Positions 17,182 to 25,399 of a DNA stretch of 46,788 nucleotides are shown piece after piece (the stretch's first letter is position 1; each line of letters begins with the position of its first letter). Location: assembly GCA_025359915.1 (NCBI GenBank), contig JANYDE010000055.1:1-46788 (forward strand), given 5' to 3'. The translations under genes and the position numbers were made by a program. Under the pieces are notes generated by a model. It worked only from the letters and a program-made list of their open reading frames with translations. It searched no databases and was not told where the DNA came from. This DNA comes from Chamaesiphon sp. 336R_metabinner_41. Lineage in GTDB: Bacteria; Cyanobacteriota; Cyanobacteriia; Cyanobacteriales; Chamaesiphonaceae.

Positions 17182-17214
17182 AGATCCCCGACTTCTTGGA
17201 GAAATCGGGGATCT
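17182..17214. terminator. Convergent-gene palindrome GATCCCCGACTTCTT, copy 1
   Basis: AGATCCCCGACTTCT-TGGA-GAAATCGGGGATCT, a 15-bp stem with one mismatch, lies between the Hsp70 gene (plus) and the DUF2079 gene (minus). Two further copies (28705-28739, 42942-42974) also lie between convergent genes. A bidirectional transcription stop is the likely role. Confidence 0.65.
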
Positions 17215-17234
17215 GATATGTCCTAACAATAGAT

Positions 17235-18632
17235 CTACTTTTTTACAAATAGCATAACTCCATCCTGTTGATATTCAAGTTTAAAAGCTCCTGAATTTTC
17301 AGCGCGTAGCTTCAATGTTTTAACTAGATCAGTACTACTATTCCAGCCTGGATGCCGCTGATTTAATAATATATACTTAAAACTCTGGAGATCGATCGAT
17401 TCTGTCCCATTAAAAGCCAGCTTGATGTTCGATCGATGAGTCAGATGAGGCGCGATCTCTCCGGTGGTTAAAACGGCACCACGATCGCGAATTTTGTCGA
17501 TCGCGATTGTGGTAGCTTGCCGAGTATCTAGGGATGATAAGTAATCAGACCAAAAATACCCAATCTTACCGAATAGTGCAAATGAAATGACAGCCCAAAT
17601 TAAAATATTTCTTCTAGTCTTCAGCCAGTTTTTATCATTAGCAACTGTACTAATTACGGCTATAAATAGAAAAGGTAAAATTGGGAGAGAATATTGATGA
17701 ACTAAATTTCTTTGGGCAGAAACCGTAGACAAAATATTGATCAGCAGCATCGGAACTGCACTTAACAACGGTGCCAAATGCTTTGGTGACAATCCCCAAA
17801 TAATTGGACAAGTAAGTAAGAAAATATATTCTAAAGTATCAGTTGAAAATATTTTACCGATTATCAAATGAGGTTCGATCAGAATATTTGTGGCGATTTC
17901 GAGCATAGAACTACCCAAATAACTATATCTGGCTGCGGCACCTGTTGCTCCACCCATTGCATTGCCTAGAAAAGTAGGGATGATAAACTGGGTAGCAACC
18001 AGAAACCAGGCTAATCCAGCAGTTACTGCGATCGATCCATATATTTTCTTGTGTTCGCAAAATATCAGCCACAATCCCATTGAGATAACTGTCAATGACA
18101 ATACTGCCTTGCAGCTTAAAATTAAAATTATTGATACACAAAACAAAAATACATTATTTATTCTCGCAGCTAAAACAGCAATAAAAAATCCAGGAATCGC
18201 GATAACTTCTGGATGGAAATCAAATAGAGTTTTATTTAAAACTAATGGGTAGAGTAAATAAGTAATGACGATTGTCTCCGCCCCCTGGCGATCTAGTCCC
18301 GATTTTAATGCAAGATGGTAAAGCGGAAAACCACCAATAGTCAAGGCAATTGCTTGAACCAGAAATAACCAATGAACGTCAGGATAGATCCGATACAGCA
18401 ATGCTAATGGATAAAAAATTATCGCTGCATGATCGCCTAAAATATGAAAATTCAAGAAGGATACAATTGGTTTTTGACCGATACTAATCAGATAAATTGC
18501 TTGGTCGAAAATCCCCAAATCCCAAGCATTCGATCGATAGAGCCAATGACGCAAACTACTGAGCAGAAATAAGCAGACGGTAGCAATACTAATACTCGCA
18601 GTGACTGGGTATGATTTAATTAAGTTCCTCAC
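17235..18632 (-). CDS. DUF2079 polytopic membrane protein
   Basis: A 465-residue integral membrane protein of the DUF2079 family, recognised by RSNAWDLGIFDQAIYLISIG (residues 33-52), FLNFHILGDHAAIIFYPLAL and FHPEVIAIPGF. About ten hydrophobic segments follow, and the C-terminal part (from LTTGEIAPHLTHRSNIKLA) is a soluble lobe ending ...DGVMLFVKK. The family resembles polyprenyl-phosphate-dependent glycosyltransferases in topology, but its activity is not known. The start is a GTG at 18632; no upstream ATG is available before clpP's terminator. It is separated from clpP by that terminator, so it is probably its own unit. Confidence 0.88.
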   Translation of the reverse strand: MRNLIKSYPVTASISIATVCLFLLSSLRHWLYRSNAWDLGIFDQAIYLISIGQKPIVSFLNFHILGDHAAIIFYPLALLYRIYPDVHWLFLVQAIALTIGGFPLYHLALKSGLDRQGAETIVITYLLYPLVLNKTLFDFHPEVIAIPGFFIAVLAARINNVFLFCVSIILILSCKAVLSLTVISMGLWLIFCEHKKIYGSIAVTAGLAWFLVATQFIIPTFLGNAMGGATGAAARYSYLGSSMLEIATNILIEPHLIIGKIFSTDTLEYIFLLTCPIIWGLSPKHLAPLLSAVPMLLINILSTVSAQRNLVHQYSLPILPFLFIAVISTVANDKNWLKTRRNILIWAVISFALFGKIGYFWSDYLSSLDTRQATTIAIDKIRDRGAVLTTGEIAPHLTHRSNIKLAFNGTESIDLQSFKYILLNQRHPGWNSSTDLVKTLKLRAENSGAFKLEYQQDGVMLFVKK

Positions 18633-18644
18633 TTTTTAACCACT

Positions 18645-18684
18645 AAAAAAACAGGGAAGACCTTAGTGTAGACACTATTCCCTG
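18645..18684 (-). terminator. Terminator of clpP
   Basis: On the minus strand CAGGGAA ... TTCCCTG closes a stem and is followed by seven T. Inside, AGTGTCTACACT is itself palindromic. It begins about 30 bases after the clpP stop. Confidence 0.85.
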
Positions 18685-18714
18685 CTTAGTCATCGATCGA
18701 TTAATGATCGCAAA

Positions 18715-19326
18715 TTACTGAACTAGAGCCAGCGGCGGATTGGAAGCACTGACACGTCGATCGATCACCGTATCGATTAAACCATATTCCTTGGCTTCCA
18801 CCGCAGACATATAGAAATCTCGATCGGTATCTTCTTGAATTTTCTCTAAAGGTTGACCAGTATGATCGGCTAATAAGCCGTTTAATTTGCCCTTAATGTA
18901 GAGAATCTCCTTCGCTTGGATCGCAATGTCCGTAGCTTGCCCCTGTGCGCCGCCTAAAGGCTGGTGAATCATGATTCTGGAACTGGGGAGGCTCATCCGT
19001 TTTCCCTTGGCTCCAGCACTCAATAAGAACGCACCCATACTAGCTGCAAATCCCATACAGACGGTACAAACATCGGGGCGAATTTGATTCATCGTATCAA
19101 AAATACCCATTCCCGCCGAAACCGAACCACCAGGGGAATTGATATACACATAGATATCTTTTTCTGGATCTTCTGCTTCCAAAAATAGCAATTGCGCCAC
19201 AATCAAGTTGGCTAAATCTGAATCTACTTGACTACCCAAGAAGATAATTCGATCGCGCAATAGCCGAGAATAAATGTCAAAGGCGCGTTCGCCTCTTCCA
19301 GACTGTTCAATTACGGTAGGTATCAT
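18715..19326 (-). CDS. clpP: ATP-dependent Clp protease proteolytic subunit
   Basis: ClpP forms the tetradecameric serine-protease barrel that degrades proteins unfolded by ClpX or ClpC. The 203-residue sequence holds the full triad: Ser96 in [20 protein letters not shown], His121 in [11 protein letters not shown] and Asp170 in [20 protein letters not shown]. The N-terminus [20 protein letters not shown] and [19 protein letters not shown] are standard. Cyanobacteria carry several clpP paralogues plus an inactive clpR; this one is catalytically complete. No clpX lies next to it. A terminator follows. Confidence 0.96.
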   Translation of the reverse strand: MIPTVIEQSGRGERAFDIYSRLLRDRIIFLGSQVDSDLANLIVAQLLFLEAEDPEKDIYVYINSPGGSVSAGMGIFDTMNQIRPDVCTVCMGFAASMGAFLLSAGAKGKRMSLPSSRIMIHQPLGGAQGQATDIAIQAKEILYIKGKLNGLLADHTGQPLEKIQEDTDRDFYMSAVEAKEYGLIDTVIDRRVSASNPPLALVQ

Positions 19327-19401
19327 AGCTATGCCACTTTATATCGATTCTTCCTATTATTACCCAATCTTGGAGCTAACGGTCTAGGGGTTTCCGTACA
19401 G

Positions 19402-19465
19402 GTAGGGGAAAGGGGGAAGGGGGAAGGGTGTAGGGTGTAGGGTGTGGGGGTGTGGGGGTGTGGGA
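19402..19465. repeat. Heptamer tandem repeats (GGGGGAA, GTGTAGG, GTGTGGG)
   Basis: GGGGAAAGGGGGAAGGGGGA then AGGGTGTAGGGTGTAGGGTG then TGGGGGTGTGGGGGTGTGGG: three successive heptanucleotide arrays between clpP and the next gene. They are typical cyanobacterial short tandemly repeated repetitive (STRR) sequences. Confidence 0.75.
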
Positions 19466-19509
19466 GAAGATGAATTTATTCACTATTCAGTAAACCACTA
19501 AACCACTAT

Positions 19510-20745
19510 TCACCGTCGAGACTTTTTTTGACTGACATACGAATAGACTGGCTCGGCGGATTCGCCCCAGTCGCTGGCGAAGATGACTTTGGAGCCATCA
19601 CGATTGGGGACGCTTTGAGGTTGGCGTTCGTAGGCTTTGCTGAGAGAGTTATGGGGAGGGGTAAATTGCTCTGTGGTGCCACTACCATCGATCTTGAGTG
19701 CAAAGATGCTGTCGGGAGTTTTCTTGGCAGTATCGCCAGAAAATTCGCTGATATATGCCCAGCCAGGGCGTTTTAAATTACGACACGAGACATGGATACT
19801 ATAGCTCGATTTGCCTGCTGGTAATAGGGTGGTCTTTTTGCCAGTCGCGTATTGTACTGAAACGATCGAGCTATTATTATCATCGGTGAGGACGATCGAT
19901 TCAGCTCCTTTGGAATCAACACACGAGTCAAAATGTGTGCCTTTTAGTGGGGAGAGTTGACGGATGAATTTAAAAGATCGATCGAGTAAGTGAATTCCCC
20001 GATGGACTCCTTTCCCTTCCTTGTTATACTGGACGACGACGTACTTACCCGATTGTGACATGCTGATATTATTGACGATCGCACCATCACCGTTGCCAAT
20101 GGTTGTACCTTTATGCTGAGTTTTGCGAGATATTACTCGATCTTTTGCCAGATCGTAGATCAGAAAATCGAATTTTTCGGCTTTGGTACCAACTAATGCG
20201 GCATAACGATCGTTATTACTGAGATTACCCTCCCACGCGCCAAAATTGATCCGATCGTATTCACGGAATGTATGCAGTGTCGTATAATCATCACCCTTGG
20301 CAATGTTCAGTTTTACAAACTGATTGGTATCAGCAACCATCCCATACATCAGCGATGGGTTGATATTCGACCACACACTTTGTGATGGCTGACGCACCCA
20401 CCGGATAAATTTATAGGTACGAGCATCTAATAGAGCGGCAGGGTATCTAAAGTTGAGCAATAAATACGATTCATCAGCATTCCACGGTTGGTTCTTGGAA
20501 TAATTATGTCGCAGCTCTTGCAAATTTGAGCCAAATGCGGTTCGATCTGACACACGAGTAACAGTTGTATCATGCCTTGAGTCTGTGACAGGTTTAAGGT
20601 ACTCTGGTCGTTGACCCAAAGGTGTTGATATTGTCTGAGATCTGACTGGCTGGGATCCGAGCAATTTTTCAACCCAATTGCCGTTAGATCCTATTGTGCC
20701 GATCGATCCTACCAATATCAGTGCAACAAATAGATTCTGACGCAT
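19510..20745 (-). CDS. Exported beta-propeller-like protein of unknown function
   Basis: Read from the ATG at 20745 (411 residues); a GTG 36 bases upstream is possible but puts charged residues before the hydrophobic segment. The N-terminus MRQNLFVALILVGSIGTIGS is a signal peptide. The mature part has repeated blade-like segments (YLLLNFRYPAALLDARTYKF, YAALVGTKAEKFDFLIYDLA, YVVVQYNKEGKGVHRGIHLL, SIVLTDDNNSSIVSVQYA) and ends PNRDGSKVIFASDWGESAEP, reminiscent of TolB/WD40-type propellers. It is probably periplasmic. I do not recognise a specific family. It is divergent from the glycosyltransferase gene with about 125 bp between them. Confidence 0.8.
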   Translation of the reverse strand: MRQNLFVALILVGSIGTIGSNGNWVEKLLGSQPVRSQTISTPLGQRPEYLKPVTDSRHDTTVTRVSDRTAFGSNLQELRHNYSKNQPWNADESYLLLNFRYPAALLDARTYKFIRWVRQPSQSVWSNINPSLMYGMVADTNQFVKLNIAKGDDYTTLHTFREYDRINFGAWEGNLSNNDRYAALVGTKAEKFDFLIYDLAKDRVISRKTQHKGTTIGNGDGAIVNNISMSQSGKYVVVQYNKEGKGVHRGIHLLDRSFKFIRQLSPLKGTHFDSCVDSKGAESIVLTDDNNSSIVSVQYATGKKTTLLPAGKSSYSIHVSCRNLKRPGWAYISEFSGDTAKKTPDSIFALKIDGSGTTEQFTPPHNSLSKAYERQPQSVPNRDGSKVIFASDWGESAEPVYSYVSQKKSRR

Positions 20746-20871
20746 AAGTTTTATGTAAAAAATGCTGGGCACGAATTGCACATAGATAAATTTATATTAC
20801 TAATTTTTGGTATCGATCGATACCGCTATTTGACTGGTTATTGCTACTGTTATTGCTACTTTGGATGATAT

Positions 20872-22017
20872 ATGAATAGACTTTTGATGGTTACAACTGT
20901 TCCCTGCACTCTCGACAGTTTTCTGTTACCGTTTGCCGCTCATTTTCGATCTCAAGGATGGCAAGTAGATGCGATGTCTTGTGGGATTTCTAGCAATCCT
21001 GACTGTGTAGCCGGATTCGATCGAGTTTGGGACGTTGAATGGTCGCGCAACCCTCTCGATCCTCGCAATTTATTGTCTACTCCAGGCGCGATCCGTGAGA
21101 TTGTCATCCGAGAAAAGTACGATATTATCCACGTTCATACTCCAGTCGCCGCGTTTGTGACGCGATATGCCCTAAAGGATTTGCGCGATCGATTGGGATG
21201 TAAAATTGTGTATACTGCACACGGCTTTCATTTCTACAATGGGGGCAATCCTGTCAAAAATACAGCGTTTATCAATTTAGAAAAATTGGCTGGTAATTGG
21301 ACGGATTACTTGGTGACAATCAATCATGAGGACAAGGCGGCAGCACTAAAATATGGATTGATTGCACCAGCCAACACCTATTATATGCCTGGGATTGGAG
21401 TAGATTTAAAATATTACAATCGTGATAGTGTTTCAGCATCAGCCGTAGCCGATGTGCGTCAGGAATTAGGCATCAGTACAGATACGCCCTTGTTCTTATC
21501 CGTGGCAGAATTTACCACTCGCAAACATCATGTCGATGCGATCTCGGCATTTGCCAAACTCGATCGCCAGGATGTACACTTTGCCCTAGCAGGTACTGGC
21601 CCGCTGATGGACAATATGAAACAATTAGCCACAGAGCTAGGTGTCATAGATCGGATCCACTTTCTCGGCAATCGGCTAGATATTCCCGTCTTGATGAAAG
21701 CTGCATCTGCGAATATCCTAGTTTCAGCACAGGAAGGACTACCCCGCAGCGTACTCGAATCCCTAGCACTAGAAGTTCCCACCATCGGTACCAAAATTCG
21801 CGGTACCCAAGATTTACTCGAAGGCGGTTGTGGACTATTAGTTGATGTTGGCGATGTAGATGGATTAGCCGCCGCCATGACTTGGATTCTCGATCGACCC
21901 CAAGCAGCAGCTAACATGGCTAAACTAGCCTACGAGCGGATCGCTACCTACGATTTAGACGTAATTATTCAACTCCACGAGCAATTGTATGAGCAGGCTT
22001 TAGGTCTTAGGCTTTAG
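20872..22017 (+). CDS. GT4-type glycosyltransferase
   Basis: A 381-residue GT-B fold glycosyltransferase of family 4, acting at the cytoplasmic membrane face on exopolysaccharide or lipid-linked sugar synthesis. The N-terminal acceptor domain has LLMVTTVPCTLDSFLLPFAA, HVHTPVAAFVTRYALKDLRD and TAHGFHFYNGG, characteristic of CapM/EpsD-like enzymes. The C-terminal nucleotide-sugar domain has the EX7E motif in SAQEGLPRSVLESLALEVPT, followed by GTKIRGTQDLLEGGCGLLVD. It stands alone, without other polysaccharide genes adjacent, so the product cannot be assigned. The start ATG directly precedes the conserved first beta-strand. Confidence 0.9.
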   Translation: MNRLLMVTTVPCTLDSFLLPFAAHFRSQGWQVDAMSCGISSNPDCVAGFDRVWDVEWSRNPLDPRNLLSTPGAIREIVIREKYDIIHVHTPVAAFVTRYALKDLRDRLGCKIVYTAHGFHFYNGGNPVKNTAFINLEKLAGNWTDYLVTINHEDKAAALKYGLIAPANTYYMPGIGVDLKYYNRDSVSASAVADVRQELGISTDTPLFLSVAEFTTRKHHVDAISAFAKLDRQDVHFALAGTGPLMDNMKQLATELGVIDRIHFLGNRLDIPVLMKAASANILVSAQEGLPRSVLESLALEVPTIGTKIRGTQDLLEGGCGLLVDVGDVDGLAAAMTWILDRPQAAANMAKLAYERIATYDLDVIIQLHEQLYEQALGLRL

Positions 22018-22100
22018 GTTTTAGATATAAATATAGGGTGAGCACTAATGCCCACCCCATATTTAGCTGTCAACTATTTTCCTACGGAAAGGCTATTGCT

Positions 22101-22150
22101 TTTGGCGTTAGCCTGCCTTAGGCACAGGCAAACGCTCCGCTACCGCCAAC
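22101..22150. repeat. Imperfect palindromic GC-rich repeat
   Basis: TTTGGCGTTAGCCTGCC-TTA-GGCACAGGCAAACGC-TCCGC-TACCGCCAA, an imperfect inverted repeat between the convergent glycosyltransferase and gap2 genes. It is followed by heptamer units CAACTGT, CAACTAT, CAACTAA that run into the gap2 stop codon; the same CAACTATCAACTAATTA string ends at the thiC stop codon at 43005. It could stop convergent transcription. Confidence 0.55.
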
Positions 22151-22170
22151 AACTGTCAACTATCAACTAA

Positions 22171-23184
22171 TTATCTGACCCACTTCTCACCAACGATTTC
22201 AGCAAGATCGACAACACGTTGGCTGTAACCCCACTCATTATCATACCAAGCAACGACTTTGACCATATCATCGCCCATAACCATCGTCAGTGCAGCATCG
22301 ATCGTCGAAGAGGCATCAGTACCCTTAAAATCGCTGGAAACTAACGGTAGCTCACAGAAGTCCAAAATACCTTTCATTGGGCCTTCAGCAGCCGCTTTAA
22401 GGGCAGCATTGACTTCTTCGGCGAAGGTTTTCTTCTCAACATTGACGACTAAATCGACAACTGACACGTTCGGAGTAGGTACCCGTAGCGCAATCCCGTT
22501 GAGTTTACCTTTCAATTCTGGCAATACCAAAGACACTGCTTTAGCTGCACCAGTAGAAGTAGGTACGATATTCATCGCCGCCGCCCGTGCGCGACGTAAA
22601 TCACGGTGGGAAGCGTCTAGCAAGCGTTGGTCGCCTGTGTAGCTGTGAGTAGTAGTCATCGTACCTTTGACGATGCCAAAGCTATCATTGAGAACTTTGG
22701 CAAAAGGTGCTAAACAGTTGGTAGTGCAACTAGCGTTACTAATGATGAAATGCTTGTTGTGGTCGTAGTCTTTATCATTGACTCCGACGACGAATGTACC
22801 ATCTTCATCTTTACCAGGTGCTGTAATCAGCACTTTTTTAGCTCCAGCATTGATATGGCGGGAAGCACCAGCATGGCTGATGAAAACACCTGTAGACTCA
22901 ATTACCAAGTCGATTTCCCATTCTTTCCAGGGTAAATTGTCAGGGTTGCGATCGGATACACATTTGATCGTTTTACCATTGACAGTGATGGTGTTGTCAT
23001 CAGCACTGATATCTGCATCGAATTTGCCCAACATGGTGTCATACCGGAGCAAATGAGCATTGGTGCGAGGATCTGAAGTATCGTTGATGCCTACAACTTC
23101 CAAGTGACTATTGGTTCTCCCCAACCAACACCGCATAAAATTCCGTCCGATCCGTCCAAACCCGTTGATCGCTACTCTAATCAC
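22171..23184 (-). CDS. gap2: Glyceraldehyde-3-phosphate dehydrogenase, Calvin-cycle type
   Basis: A 337-residue type I GAPDH. The Rossmann start is [19 protein letters not shown] (residues 3-21), the catalytic Cys153 is in [12 protein letters not shown] and the His180 in [48 protein letters not shown] and [16 protein letters not shown] follow the Gap2 pattern of cyanobacteria, the dual-specificity NAD(P) enzyme used in the Calvin cycle and gluconeogenesis, rather than catabolic Gap1. The length is normal. It is monocistronic; convergent with the glycosyltransferase and divergent from the smtA operator. Confidence 0.95.
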   Translation of the reverse strand: MIRVAINGFGRIGRNFMRCWLGRTNSHLEVVGINDTSDPRTNAHLLRYDTMLGKFDADISADDNTITVNGKTIKCVSDRNPDNLPWKEWEIDLVIESTGVFISHAGASRHINAGAKKVLITAPGKDEDGTFVVGVNDKDYDHNKHFIISNASCTTNCLAPFAKVLNDSFGIVKGTMTTTHSYTGDQRLLDASHRDLRRARAAAMNIVPTSTGAAKAVSLVLPELKGKLNGIALRVPTPNVSVVDLVVNVEKKTFAEEVNAALKAAAEGPMKGILDFCELPLVSSDFKGTDASSTIDAALTMVMGDDMVKVVAWYDNEWGYSQRVVDLAEIVGEKWVR

Positions 23185-23315
23185 AGCCTCTTAACCCTCT
23201 TTTCCTAAATCGAAATATCCACTTATAAGACCAGATCATATCGCAAACCATACACATCTTTGACTTTATCTAGGTGAGAATGGTTACTTTTTTTCAATCT
23301 TGCTCACTAATTAAT

Positions 23316-23335
23316 GCATGAACAGATATTCATGT
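23316..23335. promoter_or_regulatory. SmtB/ArsR-type operator upstream of smtA
   Basis: GCATGAACAGATATTCATGT: arms CATGAA and TTCATG are perfect inverted repeats around a 6-base core, matching the known 12-2-12 SmtB operators (TGAACA ... TGTTCA-like). The 3' edge is 37 bases before the smtA ATG, where it would overlap the promoter. It is the expected site at which SmtB represses smtA-smtB until zinc (or another metal) binds. Confidence 0.8.
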
Positions 23336-23372
23336 GTTATTGTAAAAGAACATCGATCAAAGGTACTAAATT

Positions 23373-23543
23373 ATGACTACTGCAACTCTCATAAAATGTG
23401 CATGTAATTCTTGCCTATGCAACGTTTCCCTCGAATCCGCCGTCCGAAAAGATGGTCAAAGCTACTGTAGCGCAGCCTGTGCGGATGGACACAAAGACGG
23501 ACAGGTTTGTGGACGTTCTGGCTGTACCTGTAATGCGGGTTAG
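23373..23543 (+). CDS. smtA: Bacterial metallothionein SmtA
   Basis: A 56-residue cysteine-rich protein, too short for the usual cutoffs. MTTATLIKCACNSCLCNVSL is the SmtA N-terminus, and cysteines fall at 9, 11, 14, 16, 32, 36, 46, 51 and 53 with His40 in ACADGH. In Synechococcus SmtA nine Cys and His40/His49 bind four zinc ions. Here all nine Cys and His40 are kept, but the His49 position is Arg (CGRSGC) and the C-terminal His55 is Asn, and one residue is missing before Cys46. It sequesters Zn/Cd in the cytoplasm. An SmtB operator precedes it and smtB follows after 40 bases on the same strand. Confidence 0.93.
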   Translation: MTTATLIKCACNSCLCNVSLESAVRKDGQSYCSAACADGHKDGQVCGRSGCTCNAG

Positions 23544-23583
23544 GGTTTAGAGTTAAAATATCTACTACATAGTCTCTAATTTC

Positions 23584-23958
23584 ATGACTGACGTAAATCT
23601 AAATATCCTTGATGAAGAACCACAACTATGTGAATCTTCAGACCGAACCGCTTATCCACCTGCGCTAGCATTAGAAAAAGCGCAGCGGATGGCGGATTTT
23701 TTTGGATTATTAGCTGATGCTAATCGGTTGCGAATTATCTCACTTTTAGCAGATACAGAACTTTGTGTGGGCGATCTATCAATTGCGCTGGAAATGAGTG
23801 ATTCAGCCGTATCTCATCAACTAAAAACACTGCGAGCATTGCGATTAGTTAGGTATCGGAAACAAGGTCGGCATGTATTTTATCAGCTTCTCGATCGACA
23901 TGTTTTCGATCTATATAATACAGTCTTAGAGCATTTGGATGAAAGTGCGATCGAATAG
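23584..23958 (+). CDS. smtB: SmtB, ArsR-family metal-sensing repressor
   Basis: A 124-residue winged-helix repressor. The recognition helix region reads [18 protein letters not shown] followed by the wing [12 protein letters not shown]. The alpha3 metal-site residues are present (ELCVGD, with the Cys and Asp; an extra N-terminal Cys16), and the alpha5 site is complete: Asp and His in DRHVFDLY, and His and Glu in EHLDE, equivalent to D104, H106, H117 and E120 of Synechococcus SmtB. Zinc binding at alpha5 releases DNA. In Synechococcus the genes are divergent; here smtB is downstream of smtA and under the same operator, so it should be autoregulated. Confidence 0.94.
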   Translation: MTDVNLNILDEEPQLCESSDRTAYPPALALEKAQRMADFFGLLADANRLRIISLLADTELCVGDLSIALEMSDSAVSHQLKTLRALRLVRYRKQGRHVFYQLLDRHVFDLYNTVLEHLDESAIE

Positions 23959-24023
23959 ATCGCAATTAATGCTAGCAACAATTGAGGATAGGGGTAATTC
24001 ATGAATTAGCCCTACCCTCAGTT

Positions 24024-25199
24024 TTATTGAGATACCTTAGCAAGCGACTTTAAGAAAGTTTGGCTCAAAACTACCATACAACTCAGAGCAAAGAAAATTA
24101 GCAAGCCAAAACCGATGGCATAACTACCCGTCTGATCCCGACAAATACCCAAAACTATCGGTGGAAAAAAGCCGCCCAATCCACCCGCAGCACCGACTAA
24201 TCCGGTGACACTTCCTGTCTGTTGAGGGAAATATTGAGGTACGAGTTTAAAGACACCACCGTTACCTAAGCCGAATAATATCGCACAACCGATCGATCCA
24301 ATTGTAAACAACACAATCGACGGCATCGCCATCAACCAACTAATCGCCGCGATGCCCAGAAACACGCCTAGGAGCAGTTTTTGCCCACCGATTTTGTCAC
24401 TCAAAATGCCACCAACAGGGCGAGATAATGTGGCTACCAAGACAAATAATGCTGTTCTTGCACCTGCGTCTGCGGGAGCAAGCGAGAAGACTTCTTTATA
24501 GAGGGTAGGTAGATAAATACTTAGTGCGACGAAACCGCCAAACGTGAGGGCGTAGAAGATACTTAATACCCACGCCAATTTTTCCGTCTTTAATACGGCG
24601 ATATTTTCCGCCAGTGATTTCGATTTGCTGGGCGGCTTGGCATTATTTGCAGTCAGCGCGAAAATCCCACCCCACACCACAGCAGCCGCACTAAATACCA
24701 GAAACGTTGCCGGAATACCAATGATACCCGCTAACACTGGCCCACCAAATACCGCTACGGACTGCCCGATATTTCCCGCACCATAGATCCCCAGCGTCGT
24801 GCCCTGCTGACTCGGTGGAAACCAGCCAGAGACAAAAGCCACGCCTACAGCAAAAGAGGTACCTGCTAGCCCCATCCAGAAGCCCCAGAACAGCAAACTA
24901 GGATAAGAATGATTTAGTGACAGTGCGACAGCGGGGACGATCGTAAATGCTAATAATATACTAAACACGATCCGCCCACCATATCGATCGGTCATCAATC
25001 CTAACGGAATTCTGCCGAGGGAGCCTAACAATACTGGAATCGCAATCATCACACTCGATTGCGTCACTGATAGCCCTAATTCTTTTCGTAATAGCGGTGC
25101 TAATCCTGAGATAATTCCCCAGTTAGCAAACGCCACCGCAAACGCCATCGTCGCTAGAAATAGATTTTTATTAGCAGGTGATCGATCGAAAGTATTCAT
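24024..25199 (-). CDS. NarK-like nitrate/nitrite MFS permease
   Basis: A 12-helix major facilitator of the nitrate/nitrite porter (NarK) family, 391 residues from the ATG at 25199; the upstream TTG at 25223 is a less likely start. Family marks include FANWGIISGLAPLLRKELGL near the N-terminus, GLMTDRYGGR (MFS loop 2-3), SGWFPPSQQGTTLGIYGAGN in helix 5 and GAAGGLGGFFPP in helix 11; the two glycine-rich segments are the nitrate signatures. It may transport nitrate or nitrite, or act in their efflux. It lies 201 bases after the nrtP stop, on the same strand, with hairpins between, so it may be transcribed separately. Confidence 0.82.
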   Translation of the reverse strand: MNTFDRSPANKNLFLATMAFAVAFANWGIISGLAPLLRKELGLSVTQSSVMIAIPVLLGSLGRIPLGLMTDRYGGRIVFSILLAFTIVPAVALSLNHSYPSLLFWGFWMGLAGTSFAVGVAFVSGWFPPSQQGTTLGIYGAGNIGQSVAVFGGPVLAGIIGIPATFLVFSAAAVVWGGIFALTANNAKPPSKSKSLAENIAVLKTEKLAWVLSIFYALTFGGFVALSIYLPTLYKEVFSLAPADAGARTALFVLVATLSRPVGGILSDKIGGQKLLLGVFLGIAAISWLMAMPSIVLFTIGSIGCAILFGLGNGGVFKLVPQYFPQQTGSVTGLVGAAGGLGGFFPPIVLGICRDQTGSYAIGFGLLIFFALSCMVVLSQTFLKSLAKVSQ

Positions 25200-25247
25200 A
25201 AGCACAGACAAAAACGCTGACAATATGATGTCACTAAACCAAGCCGC

Positions 25248-25283
25248 AAAAATGGGATAGACATCAAATATCTATCCCATTTC
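25248..25283 (-). terminator. Hairpin after nrtP with T tract
   Basis: On the minus strand AAATGGGATAG and CTATCCCATTT form a perfect 11-bp stem, continuing into TTTTT. It is placed between nrtP and the NarK-like gene, so it could end or attenuate the nrtP transcript. Confidence 0.65.
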
Positions 25284-25333
25284 TGCATAAGTTAAACTCA
25301 CGTATCGCACCAGAACGCATGTATTTTTACTGC

Positions 25334-25361
25334 CATAACCCGTGGGTACCCACGGGTTATG
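25334..25361. repeat. 28-bp perfect palindrome
   Basis: CATAACCCGTGGGT followed by its exact complement, no loop. It begins about 40 bases past the nrtP stop. There is no U-tract, so it is either an extra transcript-stabilising hairpin or a protein-binding site. Confidence 0.65.
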
Positions 25362-25399
25362 CTTAGTACTATTCTGTATGTATTAGTACAAGATGTGCG

